Of a stretch of 64,000 nucleotides of DNA, positions 19,401-28,700 are shown in pieces (the stretch's first letter is position 1; each line of letters starts with the position of its first letter). The notes beneath the pieces are model-generated. The model did not search any database. It was not told the origin of the DNA and saw nothing but the letters and a program-made list of their open reading frames with translations. Source of the DNA: Stentor roeselii (Eukaryota > Ciliophora > Heterotrichea > Heterotrichida > Stentoridae); the NCBI GenBank assembly GCA_006503475.1, contig RSEH01000165.1, positions 44,380 through 108,379 on the forward strand. The letters are read 5' to 3'. The position numbers were made by a program, and so were the translations under genes.

Positions 19401-20113
19401 GCGACTGGTGGAATTACGTCGACATCCTGAGAATAATCCTCAGTTTCATCTGGCTTGTCTTCAGATACTTTCAAATACACTACTCAATCCTAAGCTGGTT
19501 CACAGTCCTCTTCAACATAATTCGAGGAGTTTCCGGTTTCCGTGCATTCAGCACAACCCGTCTCTACATCCAGCTGATAACCAATTCCCTTAAAAGCATC
19601 GCCCATTTCTTATCAATCTTTTTCTACACAACTTTTTGTTTCGGGTTCCTATTGCACACATCATCTGAGCAATTAACAGAAATTTCATTTGGAGAACTCT
19701 GGGCAAAATCATTCGGTATGGCCATCGGCGACATTGATGAAATCAAGTCTCACGAATTCACATTGCAATACGTGACTTTCTTCATCGCAGTAGTAATCAA
19801 CGTGGTCTTGATGTTGAACATGCTTATTTCAATTCTGGGAGACTCTTTCGACGAATTTCAATTATTTTGCATTTTTTACGATAACAAAGAGATGACTCAA
19901 GTAGTTCTTGAAATTGAGTACATCTTGTCATTGACCACTCCACTTGATACTAGAATGCATCTTCATATTTGTGAGAATTATTACAAGACCACTGACGATA
20001 TCTGGGAAGGCAAAGTGATCGACTTGCGGAAAATCATTGACTCACGGGTGTCAGTCCTTGAACGGAAACTTGAAAGCATTGAATCAAAACTGGACCGTCT
20101 GGTTCCTAAATAG
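16475..20113 (+). CDS. WD40-ankyrin-TRP-like ion channel fusion
   Basis: The likely start is the ATG at 16475 (MKVEVLEPLISQQ); an in-frame TTG lies four codons upstream. The 1212-residue protein begins with many WD40 repeats (about 60-640), for example GSEDKNIRLWDL, SGSADCIIKFWNL and SGSDDCRVKLWDI. It continues with an ankyrin-like stretch (about 725-790, TPLHFAAFKGETSS). A membrane domain follows at about 920-1145. Its pore region reads FGMAIGDID and is followed by a last helix with NMLISILGDSFDEF, both like TRPV-type channels. A short coiled coil ends the protein (VLERKLESIESKLDRL). A cation channel gated through its large cytosolic WD40 part is inference. It interrupts the transporter array and converges with copy G, 14 bp stop to stop. 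Confidence 0.88.
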   Translation: MKVEVLEPLISQQDEMMSQSNIPSSLPKGISEIQKTLDFIQSLRSSTFEELYSKKRGQVKETFQCLKSIHYNKSLKLLAYQTKNNYITVRSSETEQRKSSIKAYSEYITSICISNDGNYLTYGSEDKNIRLWDLSEGRMAATLKGHSSPVKSVVFTNNSQYLISGSADCIIKFWNLSKRKEEFWLKDHTKAINCLIINKDDSLLASGSDDCRVKLWDIKSKAMKQTLEGSNSEILCLAFSPDEEILAGGSKSSGILLWNLGGGSKCKSITKETCSINSLSFTEFMLLISGSADGIINIFDSEGELIQSFKEDNTVESFYVSDKKIGILLKDLSLKTRTLEYNQDDIYLKDYEKPITGTNFCSDDLLIVSVEGQGVEIWNYKEKKILNEMSSVLDLNKVTNVGFVKSTSVLIAYTNDKLLVKNFADPDKSKSVSDEERFFDSVWITKDESFLIITGSYFGMSEIRKWNLSTFEDDFLISCENPQEGKFCLLSSLSPDDHYCVVSYNHMIQAYDLTSDVREHYIYSIPEQPVPSMKIFHSPNGELLACFWDSNQVKILEASTGKTSAELQATENFLCLQFSPDSKNLITASKQQPLFVWEIETKEIKFKVNIQYFCVTALTFSPDKEFLSCSNTDGVLLLLKVSKNLIPWKQEEDETIQENMEEMLKHFKSIEIKTTREQLSFDTTSILAEESFDNQEYCDTLYFIMREDYESITESNWNRLISNLNYTPLHFAAFKGETSSIEQLMKNSYRLNILADALGKSPLFYSIFYHHRRVTDLLISYLVKVSENGEFQMYFDCFNAIKNDLPKIIENSSKELFTLLEKSIFISQEPPQFGVLKEPIKFLESRFANFEDFAISQEGSGEPLRINYSVFTLPSNIGSESSILLLQSFLKSTEKEIFKTSLVESFIRCRWRELVSIIYMHTIFLWLNLLMLLMLFTYQDNLSDILFLITFILINIVLVLWEGIQMIQTSKAEYFSDWWNYVDILRIILSFIWLVFRYFQIHYSILSWFTVLFNIIRGVSGFRAFSTTRLYIQLITNSLKSIAHFLSIFFYTTFCFGFLLHTSSEQLTEISFGELWAKSFGMAIGDIDEIKSHEFTLQYVTFFIAVVINVVLMLNMLISILGDSFDEFQLFCIFYDNKEMTQVVLEIEYILSLTTPLDTRMHLHICENYYKTTDDIWEGKVIDLRKIIDSRVSVLERKLESIESKLDRLVPK

Positions 20114-20127
20114 TTAGATTTAATTAT

Positions 20128-21423
20128 TCACCACATCTCATCATTCAACCTTTTTTCAGGCACTTCTATGAATGGCTTAAGAAGGACCAATAGAAAAGTC
20201 CCGCCAATGCAAACGAAGGACAAGCCGAGCCACATCTTCCAACATTGTCTTTCACCGTCTTCAGGACAGAACTCTTTCAGCATGAACCCACTGAAGAACC
20301 CAGTTGAAACAGCAGTGACAGCATATCCGAAACTAGCAAGTCCATAATAAAACCCTTCCTGCCCCTTCACTGAGACAAAACCGTTATAGTCAAAAATTCT
20401 TGATTCTAAAATGGCAGCTCCTATTGCAGTGACGAGAATATAACAAGCAATAGTGATGTAGTTATTCGCAACTAAGAAAAAAAGAGGACCAGTTGATGTG
20501 ATGATCCCTCCTAACACGATGCAGTTATACAAACTCAAGTAATTAGTAAGAGGGTCGAATACAACACTGAAAACTCCAGTCAAAAGTGAAAAAACTGCAA
20601 AGAAAAAACCGTATCCGAAAGTAGAACCAAGTTCTCGGTCCATGTAAATAGGAAGAACGATTCCTGGAGAAAATACGCCTGTCATTGGAAGGGCTGAGAA
20701 AAAAATAACGACTAGAGTTTTCCAGTATCTTTCTTCTTTTAAGATCTCCATGATTCTGATTTTTTGGCTTGTGAGGAGCTTGCGCTTTAGTTCAGAGTAC
20801 CTTGCGATGATGAAGACGTTAAGGAAAAAAATACTGATTAACACCCCGAAAATGATTTTATAAGAAGTGACATTGACACCATTCAAGAAAAACACTAATT
20901 CGAATATGATTCCAAGTAAAATCGTTGAAAAACTCATCGATGCGTTGAATATAGAAAAACCAAGAGAACGATTTTCTTCTTTTGTTGATTCTGTTATTCC
21001 TGCTTTCAAAGCTGCGTATAAAACAACTGAACTGAAACCGAAACTCACGTTTAGGATTACCAGTTGGAAGTAAAGGTTGTGGATTAGAATCACAAGTGTC
21101 ATTGAAACTATTGCAACGGATAAACTGATGTAGTAGGTGTTTTTTATACCGTAGTTGTCGATCAACACCCCAGGAAGGCATATGAAGAGGATTTGGCTGC
21201 TGTTTAAAGCGAGAAATACCCCGGCGAGCTCGTCATGCACTTCCCAGATCTTTATGTAAAAAATTGATAGCAGTGTCCAGGAGAAATTTAATACCACTGC
21301 TGCAAAAAAGACTATCGTTATTGTTAACTTGTATTCACGTTGCTTCATCAAGGATTTCCATTGAAAACACATGGTTTTTTCAGAGGAATTGCAAGGTTTG
21401 ATTAGGTTTTCAGATTCTTCCAT
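20128..21423 (-). CDS. Major-facilitator-like 12-TM transporter, copy G (intact)
   Basis: This 431-residue paralogue of copy D begins MEESENLIKPCNSSEK, so the MEES N-terminus is kept. It has the same hydrophobic pattern, a motif-A-like loop (VLIDNYGIKNTYY), LPIYMDRELGS, SRIFDYNGFVSVKGQEGF and FCPEDGERQCWKMW. The C-terminus differs: it ends EVPEKRLNDEMW and lacks the DPYVFS tail of the other copies. The gene converges with the channel gene. The substrate is unknown. Confidence 0.85.
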   Translation of the reverse strand: MEESENLIKPCNSSEKTMCFQWKSLMKQREYKLTITIVFFAAVVLNFSWTLLSIFYIKIWEVHDELAGVFLALNSSQILFICLPGVLIDNYGIKNTYYISLSVAIVSMTLVILIHNLYFQLVILNVSFGFSSVVLYAALKAGITESTKEENRSLGFSIFNASMSFSTILLGIIFELVFFLNGVNVTSYKIIFGVLISIFFLNVFIIARYSELKRKLLTSQKIRIMEILKEERYWKTLVVIFFSALPMTGVFSPGIVLPIYMDRELGSTFGYGFFFAVFSLLTGVFSVVFDPLTNYLSLYNCIVLGGIITSTGPLFFLVANNYITIACYILVTAIGAAILESRIFDYNGFVSVKGQEGFYYGLASFGYAVTAVSTGFFSGFMLKEFCPEDGERQCWKMWLGLSFVCIGGTFLLVLLKPFIEVPEKRLNDEMW

Positions 21424-21618
21424 GTTTCAGTTAAATATTTAAATTTTTAATTGGGTAATGGTAAAAAAAATGCAGGTTTTTTACAATGATTAGATGTTTT
21501 AAGAGGTTATAATAAGGAGAAGTTTATATTCGACTCCACTTTCCTAGTTACAAATAAAAACACTTATGATCAAACCTCAAACTTAAAATAATTACTTCTG
21601 TAAATTAATCTCCATATC

Positions 21619-22938
21619 CTAATCTTTACTTCCAGAAAAAACATAAGGATCATAATCCTCCTGGTCATATTTAAACTCCAGGACCTTCCTAAAACTAACA
21701 AACATCAAAGTAGCAAAAAACCCAACACCCGAAACAATGACCCAAACCATCCAGCATTTTCTTTCGCCATCATCAGGACAAAAGGCATCCATGCTATACC
21801 CAGAGACGATTCCAGTGACAAGAAAAGCAAGAGAATACGCAACATTAACAAGAGTGATATAAGTCCCTCTCATTCCTGGAAGAGCAGCCAATGCATGATA
21901 ATCAGTCAGTCTTGATTCAAAGATACAGCTTCCAAAAGCCATAACAATTACATAAAAAGAAACAGCTGAGTACCCCGATCCAATCACGAAAGACAACGGC
22001 GCCACTGCCATGATACCTGAGGAAATCACTAGAAATGTATAAGGCTCGGCCAAGGGAAACAGAGGCACAAGAGCAAATGAAAAAATAATAGTACAAAATG
22101 AATAACCAAGCACAAACAACCCGTAATTAGAACTGTTATCAAGTTCTCTTATCATGTAAATTGGAAGAATCATCCCCACCTGATACACAAGGGTCAGTGA
22201 AAATGAACTAATCAAATTAACTCCGATGAGCTTCCAGAACCTTTTCATGTTAATCGCTTGTTTGAGATTATTAAAAGAATTCCAAGAATTCGCTTTTAAC
22301 CCTGAGATTTCATTAGAATCTACAAACAACAGAGTCAATGTAAGACTAATCACAAAAAAAAAGATTGTCAAGAGAAAGATCAAGTTAAAAGCCTGGGTGC
22401 TAATTCCGTAAAACATAAAAATCAGTTTTATTGTCCCGCCGTAAACTATTGAACTGGTCTGAGTCGCGCAGTTCATCATTGAAAAGCCGAAGGATCGGTT
22501 TGAGTTGTCTGAAGCGAGAGTCATATGAGTTTTTACTGTTGTGAATACGATCACGGCGTCGAAACCTAGGAAGAGACTTATGATTATTACGTGAAGATAC
22601 AGGTTCTTTATGAGAAGCAACATTCCGTAAGAGATCATTCCTAATATTGATGCTAAGATGTAAGAGTTTTTTATTCCTATTCGGTCGATTAGGTTCCCGC
22701 CGATGAAACTGAAAAGTAGTTGAACTGTGTTTAGACTTACCAGGTAACCCGCTGTTACGTCGTCGATGCCCCAGATCTCGATGTAATATGTTGATGCGAG
22801 GTAAAATACGAAGTTTATTGAGGATTTTAATAGGAAAACCTGCAGGATGATCAGGTGCAGGTTATTGCTTGAATTGTGAAATGATGAAATCTGGTATTTG
22901 AGACTTTCCCAGTACCCTCCTTTTAGTTTTGAATCCAT
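21619..22938 (-). CDS. Major-facilitator-like 12-TM transporter, copy H (intact)
   Basis: This 439-residue member is the most divergent at the N-terminus (MDSKLKGGYWESLKYQ), without the MEES start. It retains the motif-A-like loop (NLIDRIGIKNSYI), LPIYMIRELDNSS in place of MDRELGS, SRLTDYHALAALPG, FCPDDGERKCWMVW and the DPYVFSGSKD tail. The substitution of the usually constant MDREL block suggests a changed substrate or gating, which is inference. It lies 195 bp upstream of copy G on the same strand. Confidence 0.85.
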   Translation of the reverse strand: MDSKLKGGYWESLKYQISSFHNSSNNLHLIILQVFLLKSSINFVFYLASTYYIEIWGIDDVTAGYLVSLNTVQLLFSFIGGNLIDRIGIKNSYILASILGMISYGMLLLIKNLYLHVIIISLFLGFDAVIVFTTVKTHMTLASDNSNRSFGFSMMNCATQTSSIVYGGTIKLIFMFYGISTQAFNLIFLLTIFFFVISLTLTLLFVDSNEISGLKANSWNSFNNLKQAINMKRFWKLIGVNLISSFSLTLVYQVGMILPIYMIRELDNSSNYGLFVLGYSFCTIIFSFALVPLFPLAEPYTFLVISSGIMAVAPLSFVIGSGYSAVSFYVIVMAFGSCIFESRLTDYHALAALPGMRGTYITLVNVAYSLAFLVTGIVSGYSMDAFCPDDGERKCWMVWVIVSGVGFFATLMFVSFRKVLEFKYDQEDYDPYVFSGSKD

Positions 22939-23037
22939 TATTAAGCTATGTGAATTTCTTATAAGAATGAGAAAATTTATCTTTTAATAAAATTCCTCAA
23001 AAATTCATCATTTCAATCAATTAATCAAATAAATACT

Positions 23038-24363
23038 TTAAATCTTTTTACTATCTACCCGATCCTCATCCTTCGAAATCACATAAGGATCACTTTCCTG
23101 ATTATCATAGTAAAACCTGATCCAAGGAGCAAACAAAACCATCATCAAAGCAGCTAAAAACGTATACCCAGCAATAACGACCCACATAATCCAAGAGCGT
23201 CTTTCACCATCTTCAGGACAAAAAGCCTCTAAAGTGAACCCAGTGGCCAAGCCAATCACAAGAGTTGAAACCGCAAAAGAAATTTGAATAATTCCATAAA
23301 AGTAAATCTCAAGTCCTTTAATAGCAGCGAATCCAAGATAATCAACATACCTCGATCCCACGATTCCAAAGCCAACAGCAAGCAAGGCCAGATACAAGCT
23401 GATAGTAAAAAAATTATTTCCAATTAAAAATGCCAGAGGTCCTAAAGCGATGATACCAGTGCCGACGATAAGATTATCGTAAAGACTTAACAATTTCGAT
23501 GTGAAGTTAAGTAAAAGACTTGCTATTCCTGAGACTAGAAAATATAATGCGTAGAGTATTCCAAATCCTGAAGTACTTCCTAGTTCCCGGTCCATGTAAA
23601 TCGGGAGAATGAACCCGGGAGAGAAGCTTGTAGCGATTGGAAGTGAACAGAGCATCATCATTGTGAAAGCTTTCCAGAACCTTTTGAGATTTATCATCTT
23701 CCAAATGTCGACTTTTTGATTAGAGACAGGCTTTTCGAAGGGTTCATAGAAAAAAATGATGAGGATTAAAGCGAAGACAAGAAGGAATGAAAGAGTTCCG
23801 AAGATTATTTTGAATGTGTTTAGGTTCAGCCCATTGAAAAACACCAGAATTTCATAAAAGAGACAAAAAAAAACTGTTGCAAAGTTGTATATCGAGTTTC
23901 CTATACTATAGGCTAAAGATCTGTTGACAAGAGTAGTACGAGACCCTATTTCTAACAATATACAAGTGAAAAAAACTGGAGGGAAGTAAGAGAATAAAAT
24001 TGTCAAAGTCACTATTTGAAACGGTAAGTTTTCTACTAGAATCAACATTATGAATAAAACAATTGCAATCAAAAAAGACCATAAATAAATCCCTTTCAAC
24101 CCGATAATTCGTTCCAAGGTGGCTGGTAAGAATGAGAAAGCCGCTTGAAGTACTAGTAAAGCTAGTAAAATTCCAGCAAACTCGTCAGAAATATCTAAAA
24201 TAATGATATAATAAATCGCCAGTAAGGAAATTGAGAAGTTTACAACAAGAGTCGAGATCATAAATAAAATAAAAACTATCCACATTCCATTTGAAGTAAT
24301 TATTTCACGGTAACTTGGTTGCTGGTGGGCTTCTTCACTATGAAGACGTTCTGATTCTTCCAT
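23038..24363 (-). CDS. Major-facilitator-like 12-TM transporter, copy I (intact)
   Basis: This 441-residue member begins MEESERLHSEEAHQQ and keeps LPIYMDRELGS, SRYVDYLGFAAIKG and FCPEDGERRSWIMW, where Ser replaces the usual Cys. Its tail is DPYVISKDEDRVDSKKI. The motif-A loop is weaker (TLERIIGLKGIYL). It is the outermost copy of the array. Its start codon is only 21 bp from the start of the oppositely oriented NFRKB-like gene, so both promoters must overlap or lie inside the genes. Confidence 0.85.
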   Translation of the reverse strand: MEESERLHSEEAHQQPSYREIITSNGMWIVFILFMISTLVVNFSISLLAIYYIIILDISDEFAGILLALLVLQAAFSFLPATLERIIGLKGIYLWSFLIAIVLFIMLILVENLPFQIVTLTILFSYFPPVFFTCILLEIGSRTTLVNRSLAYSIGNSIYNFATVFFCLFYEILVFFNGLNLNTFKIIFGTLSFLLVFALILIIFFYEPFEKPVSNQKVDIWKMINLKRFWKAFTMMMLCSLPIATSFSPGFILPIYMDRELGSTSGFGILYALYFLVSGIASLLLNFTSKLLSLYDNLIVGTGIIALGPLAFLIGNNFFTISLYLALLAVGFGIVGSRYVDYLGFAAIKGLEIYFYGIIQISFAVSTLVIGLATGFTLEAFCPEDGERRSWIMWVVIAGYTFLAALMMVLFAPWIRFYYDNQESDPYVISKDEDRVDSKKI

Positions 24364-24384
24364 TATATCCCTTTTACTATAACA
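24364..24384. promoter_or_regulatory. 21-bp divergent intergenic region (shared promoter space)
   Basis: The whole interval between two divergent ATGs is TATATCCCTTTTACTATAACA up to the plus-strand ATG. It contains TATA-like and CTATAA-like AT-rich elements. Any 5' untranslated regions must be extremely short, or transcription starts inside the opposite gene. Confidence 0.5.
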
Positions 24385-25719
24385 ATGGACGACTGGATAT
24401 CTTTATCGCCTTCTTCCTCTATTCAAGAAATCGCTTTTTCCTCAGATAGCGAATGTTCAGACTCGTCAGTTGTAGACACTGAACACAAATTATTCAAAAT
24501 TCAAGGAAAAACTTTCTCTTTTCCCAAACAAATTGATCATGTCGACCTATCCGAGATCCTGACAGTAGACGTATGGAGCGACATGTTAACCGACAAAGAG
24601 CGACAAGAGTTAATAAAGCTCCTTCCAGAGGGTAAACTAAACGAGACTCTAGAAGACCTTCTAACTCACCAGATCTTCCACATCTCGAACCCAATCCAGC
24701 AGTTCAGCGAAAGTCTTCGTAAAGGTCACTTCAGCAAGCATCACAAAAAATCCTCAGACCGTCTTCAAGCCGAGTGGAACGATTTCATCTTCAAGCATTC
24801 AACAAGTCTTCTCGAAGACCTTCCCCAAGCAATTTCAAATTTAAACTACCCTTCCCAAGTAAATTCCAGAAATCGAAGAAACCTTGCCTACCATCATTTC
24901 ACATCCGACAGTTCAAGTGACGAAAGTGTTTTAAGTGCAGATTTCGAGCATTGTCACAGTGGTGACTCTACAATTCTCGACGAGGAAGAAGAAGCGATTT
25001 ACGAGTTAAACGAAAGAAACAAGCGTGGAGAAGACGAAGAAAAAGAAATCGAGTTAAAAAAAGCAGGAAACATCGACTGGGTGAAGTACAGTGTACGGTT
25101 CAAAGACCTGAACATTCACAAGAACCAGTTGACGATCAAGATGAGTTCGATGGACTGGATCGAGAACTACCGTCGACAAGAGACCGAGCGATATAAAAAC
25201 CCGACTCAGCCTTGGAGTTACCAACTTGAAGACTCTTCTTTTACAGTCGTCGCACCTGTGAGCAAGAAAATCGCTTCAGGCAACATCAAGCCCCGTGATC
25301 ATCAATGTCTTAAACCAGACAGGCCCGGGTACTTGACTCTTCTTTCTTTGACTCGTGACGCTGCTGCCAGGCTGCCTGATGGGGTCGGCACTCGAGCTGA
25401 TATTTGTCAACTCGTTCGTGATAGTCAGTTCATTGTCGAATCTGCCTCAGATACACAAATCAGCAACCTCGTCAGTGGCGCACTTGATAGACTTCATTAT
25501 GAAAAAGACCCTTGTGTCAAGTATGATACTGATAGAAAACTCTGGCTTTATCTACATCGTGGAAGAGGACTCGATTTTTATTCTTGGAAAAGCGATTTGC
25601 CTATAAAGAGAGGAAGACCTGCAGCTTTCAGTCCTCCTGAAATTATTAGCAAGGATTACTGGCCTCCTTATCTGGAAGATGATGTGATTGTTAAGAGGAA
25701 TAAGACTAGGGCAAAGTAA
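24385..25719 (+). CDS. NFRKB: NFRKB-like INO80 complex subunit
   Basis: The 444-residue protein has two NFRKB hallmarks. Residues about 48-110 form a DEUBAD-like domain (ILTVDVWSDMLTDKERQ, LIKLLPEG, FHISNPIQQF). Residues about 315-395 form the NFRKB winged-helix domain: LTLLSLTRDAAARLPDGVGT, QLVRDSQFIVES and SGALDRLHYEKDPCVKYD, then KLWLYLHRGR. In animals NFRKB binds the deubiquitinase UCHL5 and anchors it to the INO80 chromatin remodeller. The protein is much shorter than the human one because the long C-terminal tail is absent. Between the domains lies an acidic Ser-rich stretch. The protein should be nuclear. Confidence 0.93.
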   Translation: MDDWISLSPSSSIQEIAFSSDSECSDSSVVDTEHKLFKIQGKTFSFPKQIDHVDLSEILTVDVWSDMLTDKERQELIKLLPEGKLNETLEDLLTHQIFHISNPIQQFSESLRKGHFSKHHKKSSDRLQAEWNDFIFKHSTSLLEDLPQAISNLNYPSQVNSRNRRNLAYHHFTSDSSSDESVLSADFEHCHSGDSTILDEEEEAIYELNERNKRGEDEEKEIELKKAGNIDWVKYSVRFKDLNIHKNQLTIKMSSMDWIENYRRQETERYKNPTQPWSYQLEDSSFTVVAPVSKKIASGNIKPRDHQCLKPDRPGYLTLLSLTRDAAARLPDGVGTRADICQLVRDSQFIVESASDTQISNLVSGALDRLHYEKDPCVKYDTDRKLWLYLHRGRGLDFYSWKSDLPIKRGRPAAFSPPEIISKDYWPPYLEDDVIVKRNKTRAK

Positions 25720-25742
25720 TTATTTAGTTTGGTGGAGTAAAA

Positions 25743-28700
25743 ATGGAGCCTGACTATAGCGATGAAGAAATTGGAGACCTCTACTCCAAAGCGCCAACTT
25801 ATAGCAAACCTGGCTGTGAGTTCCAGTTACAGAAGTTAATTGACTTGCTGACTCTCTTCAAAGAAAAGCTGAACGACGTCCAAAAGATAAGAACGGAAGA
25901 ACCGTGTTACCCAAGAGCGATAGCAGTCGAATACCAAAGCTATGAACGAGCTGTAGGTATTCTTGAACTAGTCACAACATCGAACCAAGACCTCAACAAA
26001 GTACTGACAGTTTTTACTTACCTCATCTCAGAAATTAAAATCGCTCGTGATTACATCGACAACAATGTAGTGATCGCTTTGAACTTTTATGGAGAAGGGA
26101 AAATGCAAGCTGAGCAAATGCCTGAAGGAGACCCGGAGTTGATGGTTGGAGAAATGATGCCTTTTTTTTCTGAAGTCTTTGAAAGTCTTTCATATGTGAA
26201 TAGCTTAGTGGTCAATATGGTCACACAGCTCCATTCTTTGTACTACAAAAAACAACCAAAAAATCATGATCTTTATGGAAACCTTTTCAAGTATGTTCAT
26301 CTCAACAGCGCTTTTGATGCACTTGGAAAAATGCTTGGAGGACTCGCTATGATTGACTCGGTTGTAGAGGAAAATGTGAATTTAGCGAATCATTGGGAAA
26401 TTTATAAGAGAATGATGCAGTTTGCGAAAAATGAGCCTTCAAAATATGGCCTGAATGAACGGCAAGAGAGACAACTCAGAAAATGTCTTCTTTTTTTAGA
26501 TAAATCGATTCTTAGTGGGAACTGTCTCCAAGCCTGTTTGCAACACAAAGGTTATGAAGCTGCAATTTCATCGAACAAAGAACTGCAAAATGAGTTTTTA
26601 AACTACTTTAAAGTTAAGACTGACAAACTGACTAATTCGATTGAAAGTCAGTTCGAATGGCAAGAGTCAAAAATGGTAATCGACGTGGTTTGTCTTTATT
26701 TCCTTTACCGAAAACTCTTCCCGAAGGACTTCGATAAAAACCTCTTTAAATCCATCTGGGGTCTCATCAAAAAGTCGCCTTGTGTTTGTGTCACTGGTCA
26801 AGTCGTAGTCTTCACCTCGGAACTTATTCAGAAAATCGCTCCTCCTCCTAAAAGTGTCACTGTCGAGCCGAAGGACCCTAAACAGTATCTTAATATTTAC
26901 ATGCAAAAATCTGATGAAAATCTTGATAAAAATATGCAGAACTGGCTTCAGAAGTTTTCTCTTTGGTCAAGTAGAATGCAGAGCTTTTTGAATAGTTCTT
27001 CAAGTCTTCAGGACTCTCAGGTTGTTAAATTGCAGGACTCTAGAGGAAAGCTTTTGTTGCAGGGAATGCTTTTGGCTTATCAGATACAGAATTATATTCA
27101 GGTTAATACTGCTTTACATGAACATCTGGGAGTTCCTTTTAAGGCGAATTTTATTCCTTTGCTTATGCAGGCTATTGAGTTGATTAAGGCTATTGGGTCT
27201 ACTTTAGAGAGGAAACAGGAAATTATTGCACTTTATCTTGGGTCGATTATTAGACTTATATTTAAGGATGCGATTAAACCTTATGATGCTATTAGGGATA
27301 AGATTGGCTCGAAACCTTCAGGGGTTGGACAGGATATTATGAGTATTTATAAACTTGTTAATGAGCTGGGCACAGGCTGTTTGAATTCAATCAGATCAGA
27401 CCTCTTAAAGCTCTGCAACGAAATAATCGACATAAAAAACATCTTACGAGACAACGAAAAGGCAATAGTGGACGACGGTTTATGGAAATTCGAAATCCTA
27501 GTCGAATACCAAAGCAACTTAAAAAACTCAACAGACTGTTCATTCATCTACTGGATCCAGCAGTTAAACACTCATTTCTTAAAATACATTTACGACGAGC
27601 CAGCAAACGTGCACCGTCTTCGTTTCCTCTACATGGCTCTTGAAGACTCAGCCAAGCAATTCCAATACGTGCGGCACGTGGAAGACGCAACGACTTTAAA
27701 GAACCAGTACATAAAAGACCGTGAAAATGAATTAATGGAAAAAGTCATCATGCCTCTTGCAAGAGCAATTGAGTCAGACCTGCGACTTCACATTCACAGT
27801 CTTTACATTTCAGGTATCGAGAAGCAGAATCCTTTTCAATCAAGTAACTTGTGCTGGTTCCTTGATAGTCAGCCGATAGTCTTCTGTGAAAAAGTTATCG
27901 ACTTGAAAAGGAAAATAGAGATCTACCTTGATGAGACCTTTTACAATATGACAGCTTTGAACTTGAATGACTGGAGGACTTATGAAGAAATGAGGTCTTT
28001 GGCAAAGCAGAAGTATAAACTCAACCTAAGTGAAGTGCATCTTCCAAGCAAGCATCTAGATCAAGGCATGGACCTTCTTGAAATCACTAAAAAACTTCCT
28101 GGCTTTGTCAACAAATTCAAATATAACCTGCACAGTCAGTTCTTTATCGAAGCCACTGAAGGAGATGATAAACATGTAGCAGTTGTTTCTTACACCCACA
28201 TCTCAAACTCACTTAGAACTCACGGTCTTGGTTTAATCAACACGACAATCAACTCCTCTTACAAGCTCCTCGCGAAAAAATTCCAGATATTCTCTCAGTT
28301 CATTTATGATGACCATATTTACTCACAACTAGTGAAAGACCGGAAATGGTTCATCAATAACAGAGAACAACTCAGTCAAATGTATCAATATGACAGAGCT
28401 GAGAACTTTTTAAGAGAAGTGAAAAAACTTGGAGTCTTTGAAAAAAACTTGACACTTATTGATAAGTTTCGAGTCCTTATCACTCAAATCGGTAACACCC
28501 TGGGACTTATCCGAATGATTAAAACAGCAGGATTGAACTTGACTGCTACCAGGACTCAGTTCATTCCTAACACCCAGAATATTCCGAAAATCAAAGAACT
28601 TGCTGAAAAGTTTTCAGATGCGACGAAGACTGCAGCTGGGTCTTTAGATGAAATAATGGAATCTCTTACTCAGAACTTCACGGCTGATACTGATTATTTT

